Assembly (NCBI GenBank): GCA_040754395.1
Contig: JBFMCL010000007.1
Location: 57,964-121,963 of the forward strand
From: Nitrospirota bacterium
GTDB taxonomy: Bacteria > Nitrospirota > Thermodesulfovibrionia > Thermodesulfovibrionales > SM23-35
DNA: 64,000 nt
Reading direction: 5' to 3'
Below are positions 57,575-64,000 of this stretch, one piece after another. The number at the start of each line of letters is the position of its first letter. The first letter of the stretch is position 1. The notes under the pieces are model-generated. The model worked only from the letters and a program-made list of their open reading frames with translations. It searched no databases and was not told the DNA's origin. Made by a program: the position numbers and the translations under genes.

Positions 57575-58573
57575 TCAGAGCGGCAGATACGCCCTTGGAT
57601 TAAGGTCCAGTCCGGCTGTATTCCCCGATTTCAGATGATGATACCCGGCTGCAGCGATCATCGCCGCATTGTCGGTGCAAAGGGATACTGCCGGGATGAA
57701 GACGTCCGCATCCCGCTCCGCAGCCATCTCTTTCATCCTCTTCCTCAGCGCACTGTTCGCAGCTACGCCTCCTGAGAGCACCAGCCTTGTCATGCGTTCT
57801 TTCCTGATCGCCCATTCTGTCTTCCGTACCAGCACATCCACCACAGACGCCTGAAAGGATGCGGCGATATCCTCCAGTCTGTGGCTGACGCCCCCTGTGC
57901 CCTGCTTTCTCACCAGGTGGAGCACCGCGGTCTTCAGCCCGCTGAAGCTGAAGTCGAGGGATTCTGGAAGGTAGGCCCTCGGGAAATCAATCGCCTTCGG
58001 GTCCCCATCTGATGCAAGCCTGTCGATGACTGGTCCTCCGGGATAGCCAAGCCCGAGGAGTTTTGAAACCTTGTCGTATGCTTCGCCTGCTGCGTCGTCC
58101 CTTGTCCTCCCGAGCTCCCTGTACCTGCCGAATTCCTCAACCCTGAAAAGGCAGGTATGGCCGCCTGAAACCATGAGTGAGAGAAAAGGAAACGAGGGCT
58201 TCGGATCATCAAGAAATGCAGAAAATATGTGTCCCTCGAGGTGATTGACCGCAACCAGAGGTATTTTCTTTGTATAACTCACTGCCTTCGCAAAAGAGCA
58301 TCCTACAAGAAGAGACCCGATCAGCCCCGGCCCTTGGCAGACCGCGATACCGGACAGGTTCTGGAAGAGAATTCCCGCCTGCCGGAGCGCCTCATCAACC
58401 ACCGGCCAGATCATCTCGATATGTCTGCGGGATGCAAGCTCGGGTACAATGCCTCCGTATTTTTTATGGATTTCAGTCTGGCTGGAGATCACATTCGAGA
58501 CTATCTGTACGCCGTTTTCCACGACTGCCGCAGAAGTATCATCACATGACGTATCGATGCCGAGGACGAGCAT
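57575..58573 (-). CDS. tsaD: tRNA N6-threonylcarbamoyl transferase subunit TsaD
   Basis: The 332-residue protein has LGIDTSCDDTSAA, ELASRRHIE, the metal motif NHLEGH, SGGHTCL and GGVAANSALRKRM. TsaD transfers the threonylcarbamoyl group to A37 of ANN-decoding tRNAs. It follows lolA by 9 bases in one transcript. Confidence 0.97.
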   Translation of the reverse strand: MLVLGIDTSCDDTSAAVVENGVQIVSNVISSQTEIHKKYGGIVPELASRRHIEMIWPVVDEALRQAGILFQNLSGIAVCQGPGLIGSLLVGCSFAKAVSYTKKIPLVAVNHLEGHIFSAFLDDPKPSFPFLSLMVSGGHTCLFRVEEFGRYRELGRTRDDAAGEAYDKVSKLLGLGYPGGPVIDRLASDGDPKAIDFPRAYLPESLDFSFSGLKTAVLHLVRKQGTGGVSHRLEDIAASFQASVVDVLVRKTEWAIRKERMTRLVLSGGVAANSALRKRMKEMAAERDADVFIPAVSLCTDNAAMIAAAGYHHLKSGNTAGLDLNPRAYLPL

Positions 58574-58582
58574 GAAACCCCT

Positions 58583-59239
58583 TTAAGGCGAATGCTCGAA
58601 GATGTTCACCCCTTTGGGAAAGGAAAATTCGAAAAGCGTGTCTTCCAGGCCGGTATTGATCCTGACATCCTTCAGGACCATCTCTATCCTGTTCGAAAGC
58701 GCGTCGATAATGGTAAACGACTTGATCGGAAACGCATCCCCGGAAGGCACTATCTCGATAGAGAGTATGTTTCCCATGGATTTTCTGGGCTTGAGAATGA
58801 GTGTGCCGTTTTTCTCCGTAACAGAAAACTCCTCCCGTATATTCCCGAAGCCGTTCAGCAGCGCAATCGGTGCCTGTCCGTACGTCTTCCTGTCGAACTT
58901 CCCCCTGAATGCCTGTTTTTCCTTTTTCTGGTAGATGAGAATTTCGCCGTTATTGATAACCACGTCCTGCGCATGTTCGCCTGAATAGTTCCATTTCAGC
59001 TTCATCGGTCTCTTAATATAAAAAAGGCCCTTGAAACTGTCCGTACGTTTCAGGTCACTGATATGGCTTTTCTGAATAAAATTGCCGCTGATGTCCCTGA
59101 TTGTTTCATATGCATTCTGTATCTTCGCAACTTCATCATCGACTGATGAGGCCGCATCGGCAGAAGAAAACAGACAACAGCAGATGAAAGTCAGCAGAAA
59201 AAAAACCGGGTATCCGGTATGTCTTCTGGAATAGTTCAT
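58583..59239 (-). CDS. lolA: Outer-membrane lipoprotein carrier LolA
   Basis: From the ATG at 59239 the protein is 218 residues: a signal peptide (about 1-29) and a LolA half-barrel (VAKIQNAYETIRDISGNFIQ, GLFYIKRPMKLKWNY, VINNGEILIYQ). It ferries lipoproteins across the periplasm. AAGGATGA precedes this start; an in-frame start at 59278 would put charged residues before the signal. LolB and LolCDE are not in the window. Confidence 0.9.
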   Translation of the reverse strand: MNYSRRHTGYPVFFLLTFICCCLFSSADAASSVDDEVAKIQNAYETIRDISGNFIQKSHISDLKRTDSFKGLFYIKRPMKLKWNYSGEHAQDVVINNGEILIYQKKEKQAFRGKFDRKTYGQAPIALLNGFGNIREEFSVTEKNGTLILKPRKSMGNILSIEIVPSGDAFPIKSFTIIDALSNRIEMVLKDVRINTGLEDTLFEFSFPKGVNIFEHSP

Positions 59240-59430
59240 CGTCTCATCCTTTTCTGTAGTGTAACAGGAATACGTCATTCCTTTCGCGATTTTTTAAGAA
59301 TACCACACAGGGAAATCCATACTCAATACAACAGAACCGTCCTGTTTCCGCAAAGCTTTGAGCGCAGGAAAGCTGCGGGACCGTCATATTCAGCAAGGAC
59401 ATGGTATTGCGCAAACAGTAGCACACGGGA

Positions 59431-59436
59431 TATAGT
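59431..59436 (+). promoter_or_regulatory. -10 box placing the ligase start at its ATG
   Basis: TATAGT ends 5 bases before the ATG at 59442, with TTGCGC 18 bases upstream. The predicted start point is the ATG itself. Weak -35. Confidence 0.35.
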
Positions 59437-59441
59437 TATTC

Positions 59442-60248
59442 ATGTCAGGGACATGGCGTTTCATCGACAGCGGGAACTGTTCCGCGGCCTTCAACATGGC
59501 CATGGATGAGGCTATTGCAACCTCTGTCAGGAGAGCGGACTCTGCTCCGACATTCAGGTTTTACGGCTGGGATGTCCCGTCCGTCAGCATCGGATACTTC
59601 CAGAAAATACACGATATCGATCTTCAGTCCTGCAAAAAGAACCATATCCCCGTAGTAAGAAGGCTTACCGGCGGACGCGCCGTCCTGCACGGCAATGAGA
59701 TCACCTACAGTTTTTCCTCAAAATCTTCCGGTATGCTGTCCGGAGGACTGCGCGACAGTTATAGAAAACTCAGTGAGGCCTTTTCACTTGCACTGTCAAA
59801 GATCGGGATAGCAACAGATACCGATCTGGAGAGAAAGAGGCGCCGTTCCCCTGACTCTGTGCACCGGGAGCGAAGCCCGGAATGTTTTCAGTCAACCTCA
59901 TTCGGCGAACTCACGTCATCCAGCAAAAAAATTATCGGGTCTGCCCAGAGACGATGGGCTGACGGTCTGCTTCAGCAAGGGTCACTGCCGTTTATGCTGA
60001 ATTCGGATGCCATGCGGGAGATATTCATGCAGAAGCCGGATGCAAACGTCGAAAAGTCCTATATCGGTCTGAATGAAATTCTGCCTGACCTCGGAATCGA
60101 CATGGTAAAAGACGTTATTAAGATCTCGTTTGAAGAGACCTTCGGGATACGATTTGTTCCGTCTCCCCCTTCAGAGGAAGAATTCTCACTTGCCCGCGTC
60201 TTCGAGGCTGAAAAATATTCCTCCCGCGCATGGACTTTCAGACGATAA
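59442..60248 (+). CDS. Lipoate-protein ligase / lipoyltransferase family protein
   Basis: The 268-residue protein has the family start WRFIDSGNCSAAFNMAMDEA, the substrate loop RRLTGGRAVLHGNEITYSF and the catalytic Lys in SSKKIIGSAQRR. It attaches lipoate (or octanoate) to E2 or GcvH proteins. LplA, LipM-like octanoyltransferase and biotin ligase share the fold; the RRLTGGRAV motif favours the LplA/LipM group. No C-terminal LplA accessory domain is seen. Confidence 0.88.
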   Translation: MSGTWRFIDSGNCSAAFNMAMDEAIATSVRRADSAPTFRFYGWDVPSVSIGYFQKIHDIDLQSCKKNHIPVVRRLTGGRAVLHGNEITYSFSSKSSGMLSGGLRDSYRKLSEAFSLALSKIGIATDTDLERKRRRSPDSVHRERSPECFQSTSFGELTSSSKKIIGSAQRRWADGLLQQGSLPFMLNSDAMREIFMQKPDANVEKSYIGLNEILPDLGIDMVKDVIKISFEETFGIRFVPSPPSEEEFSLARVFEAEKYSSRAWTFRR

Positions 60249-60264
60249 ACAGTCCCAATTCGGG

Positions 60265-60270
60265 TATAAT
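60265..60270 (+). promoter_or_regulatory. -10 box close to the aminotransferase start
   Basis: TATAAT ends 8 bases before the ATG at 60279, so the transcript would have a leader of about 2 bases. It overlaps the end of the preceding gene's spacer. No good -35. Confidence 0.35.
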
Positions 60271-60278
60271 GGAAAATC

Positions 60279-61172
60279 ATGTATATTTTTCTGAACGGAA
60301 AGATTGTTCCTTCAAAAGAAGCAGTCGTTTCAGTCTTTGACCACGGGTTCCTCTACGGCGACGGAATCTATGAAACCATGCGGGTCTATGACGGTGTGGT
60401 ATTCAAGATTGATGAACACCTCCGCAGGCTTTACCGCTCTGCGTCCCTTATCGGGCTGACGATTCCCCCCGATATAAACTATTTCAAAATAGCACTCTAC
60501 GAAACACTGATTGCCAACGCACTCAGGAACGCGTACGTCAGACTGACAGTTTCCAGGGGACACGGTCCGCTCGGTCTTGATCCTGACCTCTGCGCCGAGC
60601 CGACAATCGTTATCTTTGCACAGGAACTCAGGGAATATCCCAGAGCCTTCTACGACAGCGGCATCAGTCTGATCATCGCTGAAACGCGGAGGAACCTCAG
60701 GGAGGCAATCGACCCGCGCATAAAATCACTCAATTTTTTGAACAATATCCTCGCAAAAATCGAGGCGAAAAAGAGTAACGCATATGAAGCACTGATGCTG
60801 AATGCGCATGGAAACCTTACCGAAGGCACGATCAGCAATATTTTCTTCTGTGCAAACGGACTGCTCTGCACCCCGTCGCCTGACTGCGGGATACTCGATG
60901 GAATAACACGCGGAATCATCATTGACCTTGCCAGAAAAGAAGGGATCAGGGTCGCGGAAGGGAAATTCACACAACACGACATTTATGCCGCCGAAGAGGT
61001 CTTTATCACCAATACCACGATGGAGGCGATGCCGGTATCGAGAGTCGATTCACAAACCTATCCTGTCGGACAGGTCGCACGGCTGCTCAGAAAACTGTAC
61101 CGCCGGGAAGTGAATGCATATGTTGCCAATGAAAAGGCAGAAGGGCCTTCGTTGTGGGGATTGGAAGAGTAA
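60279..61172 (+). CDS. Class-IV PLP aminotransferase (IlvE/Dat/PabC family)
   Basis: The 297-residue protein has FDHGFLYGDGIYETMRVYDG, the PLP-binding Lys in DPRIKSLNFLNNILAKIEA and GTISNIFF. The fold covers branched-chain aminotransferase, D-alanine aminotransferase and aminodeoxychorismate lyase. The pattern leans towards IlvE-type annotation, but substrate cannot be fixed by eye. It follows the lipoate ligase by 30 bases. Confidence 0.88.
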   Translation: MYIFLNGKIVPSKEAVVSVFDHGFLYGDGIYETMRVYDGVVFKIDEHLRRLYRSASLIGLTIPPDINYFKIALYETLIANALRNAYVRLTVSRGHGPLGLDPDLCAEPTIVIFAQELREYPRAFYDSGISLIIAETRRNLREAIDPRIKSLNFLNNILAKIEAKKSNAYEALMLNAHGNLTEGTISNIFFCANGLLCTPSPDCGILDGITRGIIIDLARKEGIRVAEGKFTQHDIYAAEEVFITNTTMEAMPVSRVDSQTYPVGQVARLLRKLYRREVNAYVANEKAEGPSLWGLEE

Positions 61173-61358
61173 GCGCTTACCTTCTATAATTCCTGCGAAT
61201 CGCGTTATTTTGGCACTTTAAATGAACAGTTTTCTTAAAACCTGAGATGGATAATATGTATTGCCTAACTGATCTGACATCTATAAAATATGGCCTAGCG
61301 TCTGCAACTTACGAACGCAGAAAAAGAAGGGGGGTGGGAGATGGTAAAACTGGTTGCA

Positions 61359-61376
61359 CCTGTTTTCTAAAACAGG
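61359..61376. repeat. Small palindrome next to a GGGGAC motif (REP-like)
   Basis: CCTGTTTT-CT-AAAACAGG is a perfect 8-bp stem with a 2-base loop, followed by GGGACGGTATTT. Similar AGGGGAC strings occur at about 14567. Palindromes next to GGGGAC resemble REP sequences mobilised by RAYT transposases, though none is encoded here. Confidence 0.45.
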
Positions 61377-61450
61377 GGACGGTATTTATTCAGTAAGACA
61401 ATTATATTGCATATTCAGAGAAGTCTAACAATGTCTTTTGGGGGGAAGAT

Positions 61451-62221
61451 ATGTTGAAACGACTGTTAATCATTATATGCTTTCTGGTTGTTACGCCGGA
61501 TTTCTCATTTGCGAAAAACGATATCAATGTTGAGTTTGAAGGTCGATATTGGATTACTGATTTGACTGCAGAGGCCAAAGTCACAGAGGATGGCATCGGA
61601 ACAGAAATAGATTTCCAGGATGATCTCGGGCTTGATGACAAAAACTTTCCTGAAGGCAGATTCACGTGGTATCCTGGTGCCAACAGCAGAATAAGGGTTT
61701 CCTATACACAAATATCATACGACGGTGATAAGGAGATTGATAAAACAATAGATTTTGCAGGAGAAACCTATTCGATAGGGTCTCGGGTAATCACAGACCT
61801 CGAGCTGAAGTATCTGCGACTCGGATGGATATGGCAGTTTGTCAATATAAGGAATGGCACATTCAAATTCGGAACGGTGTTGGAAGGGAAAGTTGCATGG
61901 ATTGACGCTTCACTTGATGCACCAAATGAAATACCTCCTGTAAAAGAATCCGAGAAATTGTGGGGCGGACTTCCCACGATTGGCGTCGCAGTCGATATCA
62001 ACCCACATGAAGTCGTTAATATTTTTGGGGAGATATCCGGAATGACCGCCGGCAAATACGGCTATTTTATTGATGGAGAAGCAGGAGTAAAAATTATTCC
62101 AATAAAAAATCTAAGCATAATAGGCGGCTACAGAATTTTTGATATAAAAGCAAAAGATGATCCTGATTTTGCAAAGCTTAGAATTTCCGGATTCTTTTCA
62201 GGGGTAACGTTGAGATTCTAA
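61451..62221 (+). CDS. Outer-membrane beta-barrel protein of unknown function
   Basis: The 256-residue protein has a signal peptide (about 1-21) and alternating amphipathic strands (NVEFEGRYWITD, RIRVSYTQISYDG, LKYLRLGWIW, GTFKFGTVLEGKVAW) ending in SGVTLRF, with a terminal Phe as barrel proteins need for BAM recognition. Ten to twelve strands are likely. A GGGGGG-rich ribosome site precedes the ATG. It has its own terminator. More AT-rich than its left neighbours. Confidence 0.8.
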   Translation: MLKRLLIIICFLVVTPDFSFAKNDINVEFEGRYWITDLTAEAKVTEDGIGTEIDFQDDLGLDDKNFPEGRFTWYPGANSRIRVSYTQISYDGDKEIDKTIDFAGETYSIGSRVITDLELKYLRLGWIWQFVNIRNGTFKFGTVLEGKVAWIDASLDAPNEIPPVKESEKLWGGLPTIGVAVDINPHEVVNIFGEISGMTAGKYGYFIDGEAGVKIIPIKNLSIIGGYRIFDIKAKDDPDFAKLRISGFFSGVTLRF

Positions 62222-62247
62222 TAATGGATATTGCGTGTCATTGTGAT

Positions 62248-62275
62248 AAAGGGCTTGGAACTACCAGGCCCTTTT
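62248..62275 (+). terminator. Terminator of the barrel gene
   Basis: AAAGGGCTTGG pairs with CCAGGCCCTTT (11 bp with one G-T pair) around a 5-base loop, with a short T run. It can act in both directions and lies between convergent genes. Confidence 0.75.
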
Positions 62276-62390
62276 GAATTGTTCTTGTTCTTCCTGACAC
62301 AAACATCTGTTAAGATTCCGAAAGACGGCAAGCATTCACATAAGAATACTCAATGTCAAAATTTATTAACTATGTTGATTGTGCCAAGAC

Positions 62391-63470
62391 CTATACATTG
62401 AACCTGAAATTAATAATATCCCCGTCTTGCACTTCATAAGACTTGCCTTCGAGCCTCAGGAGTCCTTTCTCCCTGGCATGTTGCATACTTCCTGATACAA
62501 TAAAGTCTTCATAGGAAATGACTTCTGCCCTGATAAAACCCCTCTCGATATCTGAGTGAATCTTTCCTGCCGCTATGACTGCATTTGTATGGCTCCTTAC
62601 AGTCCATGCCCTCACCTCATCTTCTCCGACCGTAATAAATGATATCAGACCGAGCAGTCGATAACATGTCCGTATCAGTCTGTGTGAGGCTGGCTCCTCA
62701 ATGCCGAGTTCTTTCAGAAATGGTTCTCTTTCGTTGTCAGGAAGCTGCGATATCTCCATTTCAATTTTTCCGCAAAGAGTTAGGGTATCCACCGATCGAT
62801 AACAATTCAGGATCGATGATTCAAGAGCCTTAGTATATTCTGTATCGTCCTCTCTTTCCCCGCCGTTAAGGACAATTACCTTTGGAATCATTGAAAGAAA
62901 TTGCAGATGTCTCATTGTCCTCATTTCCTCACCGGTAAATGCAACGTCTCTCAGTGCTTTCTCTTGTAATAGGGAATCCTTGCATTTCAGAAGCACTCGC
63001 TTTTCTGTTTCATCAGGTTTTTTCCCGCGCTTCTTTCCTTCCTCCATGCGTTCAAGACGTGTTTCTATTAATGAGAGGTCAGCAAAGATCAGTTCGAGTT
63101 CAAGCGTCTCAATATCTCTCACTGGGTTTATGCTTTCCATAGGATGAATAACGGATTCATCGTAAAAGGCTCTCACAACATGGACAATAGCATCAGCGTC
63201 CTTTATAAGATCAAAGATTTTCTTGTTCAGTTTGAGATCACCTTTCGTAATGCCGAGATAATCAAAATATTCAATCGTGGCATACGTTGTCTTTTTCGGC
63301 CTGTAAATCTCGGACAGCGTGTCAATTTCCGCATGAGGCACCTTCACAATACCGATATTCGGGTCACCAGTAACTGTTGGATATAACGTAGTCTCACTAT
63401 TCAAGCCCGTCAGGGCATTGAAGATAGTAGTTTTTCCTGCATTCGTCAAACCAATAAGCGCGACTTTCAT
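62391..63470 (-). CDS. YchF-like OBG-family GTPase with a C-terminal TGS-type domain
   Basis: The 359-residue protein starts with a P-loop reading GLTNAGKTTIFNALTG (YchF has GLPNVGKST), then a helical insert, and ends with the DUF933/TGS part (FITVGEDEVRAWTV, GKIHSDIERGFIRAEVI, GDIINFRFNV). YchF proteins hydrolyse ATP or GTP and bind ribosomes in stress control. The G4 region reads VLNGGERED. It is a diverged paralogue; the canonical ychF may be elsewhere. GGAGGAAC precedes the ATG at 63470. Confidence 0.88.
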   Translation of the reverse strand: MKVALIGLTNAGKTTIFNALTGLNSETTLYPTVTGDPNIGIVKVPHAEIDTLSEIYRPKKTTYATIEYFDYLGITKGDLKLNKKIFDLIKDADAIVHVVRAFYDESVIHPMESINPVRDIETLELELIFADLSLIETRLERMEEGKKRGKKPDETEKRVLLKCKDSLLQEKALRDVAFTGEEMRTMRHLQFLSMIPKVIVLNGGEREDDTEYTKALESSILNCYRSVDTLTLCGKIEMEISQLPDNEREPFLKELGIEEPASHRLIRTCYRLLGLISFITVGEDEVRAWTVRSHTNAVIAAGKIHSDIERGFIRAEVISYEDFIVSGSMQHAREKGLLRLEGKSYEVQDGDIINFRFNV

Positions 63471-63889
63471 TGTTCCTCCATGTTTAGTACAAGGTTGCTG
63501 CAGGAACCAGCTCCGGCAGCAAAACATTAATTATAAACGAATCACTTTATCAAAAGCGAGCTTCTGGTTATTTCCCACACAGGTGTAAAATTGAAAGAGA
63601 AAAAAAGAGATGCGTCTCAGGGGAGGAACTCTTCATTTCAAATGCTTCTGAAAGGCAACAATGGTTCCTGTTACAAACACCATCAAAGGTTCCGACAAAT
63701 TGCAAGCATTCACATAGAAAGAGAGATTTTGAAGCCTTAGAAGTAGAGCTTTGTCTTCTCCCTAAAGTCAACACCGGAAAATTTTGTGTAAGCTGTAATA
63801 ATTTCTTTAGGGAATAATTGCAGTACAAACCTCTACGAACAAGGTGCCCGACGCAAAGAAAATTACGGAGAAGCATTGAGATATCTATT
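63471..63889. other. 419-bp gap without a supported gene
   Basis: AT-rich sequence between the GTPase and the integrase fragment. One 102-codon frame on the minus strand (63568-63876) has no family pattern and poor composition. I see no attC-like or other repeat that I can support. Confidence 0.5.
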
Positions 63890-64000
63890 TTAGAAATCCA
63901 GCGGACTTTTTGCCTCTTTTAACGTCCTGCTCGGAATGCAGTGAGTATAAATCATAGTTGTCCTTACGTCGCTATGGCCGAGAAGAGTCTGGATTGTGCG
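63890..64000 (-). CDS. Tyrosine recombinase C-terminus, integron-integrase type (partial)
   Basis: The last 36 codons read TIQTLLGHSDVRTTMIYTH and, after a short linker, EAKSPLDF before TAA. This holds the catalytic histidine box LGHSDV and the nucleophilic tyrosine in MIYTH of tyrosine recombinases. The SPLD end is typical of integron integrases and their XerC/D-like relatives. The rest lies beyond the window. The attI site and any cassette array, if this is an integron, would be off to the right, since they lie at the start of the gene. Confidence 0.85.
   Translation of the reverse strand, partial: RTIQTLLGHSDVRTTMIYTHCIPSRTLKEAKSPLDF

Noticed and set aside
63568..63876. 102-codon minus-strand frame in the last gap
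   Set aside because: Cys/Ser/Leu-rich, no domain pattern, no ribosome site.

Overview
The window looks like chromosome from a diderm (Gram-negative) bacterium with an anaerobic or microaerobic, sulfur- and iron-rich physiology. The evidence is a Tol/TonB system, Omp85 and TamB, LolA, Lgt and LspA, a 13-haem membrane cytochrome with a b-type partner, a corrinoid-activase-like ASKHA protein, citramalate synthase, IspG, and a sulfur-relay operon. The gene content and style resemble Nitrospirota (Thermodesulfovibrionia-like). That placement is inference from recognised protein families, not from a search.

Layout. 0-1.2 kb: tolQ, tolR and the start of a tonB/tolA gene (minus strand). 1.37-1.46 kb: tRNA-Ser(UGA). 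1.6-14.1 kb: by eye a more AT-rich stretch dominated by signalling genes (PAS kinase, PAS-GGDEF-EAL protein, CheB-CheR-PAS fusion, a multi-domain kinase interrupted by one in-frame TAA, a lone receiver). Inside it lies a compact operon tusA - dsrE2-like - nifS-like - nifU/MIP18 fusion. 14.1-14.9 kb: a gene-free stretch with an 18-bp tandem repeat, four copies of a 26-27-bp repeat in two orientations, and a fragment matching the 3' end of tRNA-Ser. The tRNA at 1.37 kb and this fragment bracket the stretch, as would be expected for an old island.

15-34 kb: ftsH, rsmA, an MFS transporter, an epimerase, pdxA, yjbQ, then an envelope-biogenesis operon (tamB, a seven-POTRA Omp85, a SurA-like chaperone fragment), msrAB, and a cytochrome b / 13-haem cytochrome c pair. 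34-44 kb: rhomboid plus a zinc-ribbon pseudo-receiver, groESL behind a CIRCE operator, mltG-ispG, an orphan [2Fe-2S] protein, and lysC-cimA with a possible leader peptide. 44-61 kb: mostly housekeeping (ASKHA protein, panC, rseC, an EF-G paralogue, ileS, lspA, lgt, pgi, tsaD, lolA, a lipoate ligase, a class-IV aminotransferase). 61-64 kb: an outer-membrane barrel, a YchF-like GTPase, and the C-terminus of an integron-type tyrosine recombinase at the edge.

The strongest candidate for a new system is the sulfur operon at 5.0-7.5 kb. Its NifS-like protein has lost the lysine that binds PLP (Thr in its place), and also the His and Gln that contact PLP, yet keeps the mobile-loop cysteine. Its partner scaffold NifU is intact and fused to a MIP18/DUF59 domain, and two sulfur carriers (TusA, DsrE2-like) are co-transcribed. 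I infer an Fe-S assembly route fed by carrier-bound or inorganic sulfur instead of cysteine desulfuration.
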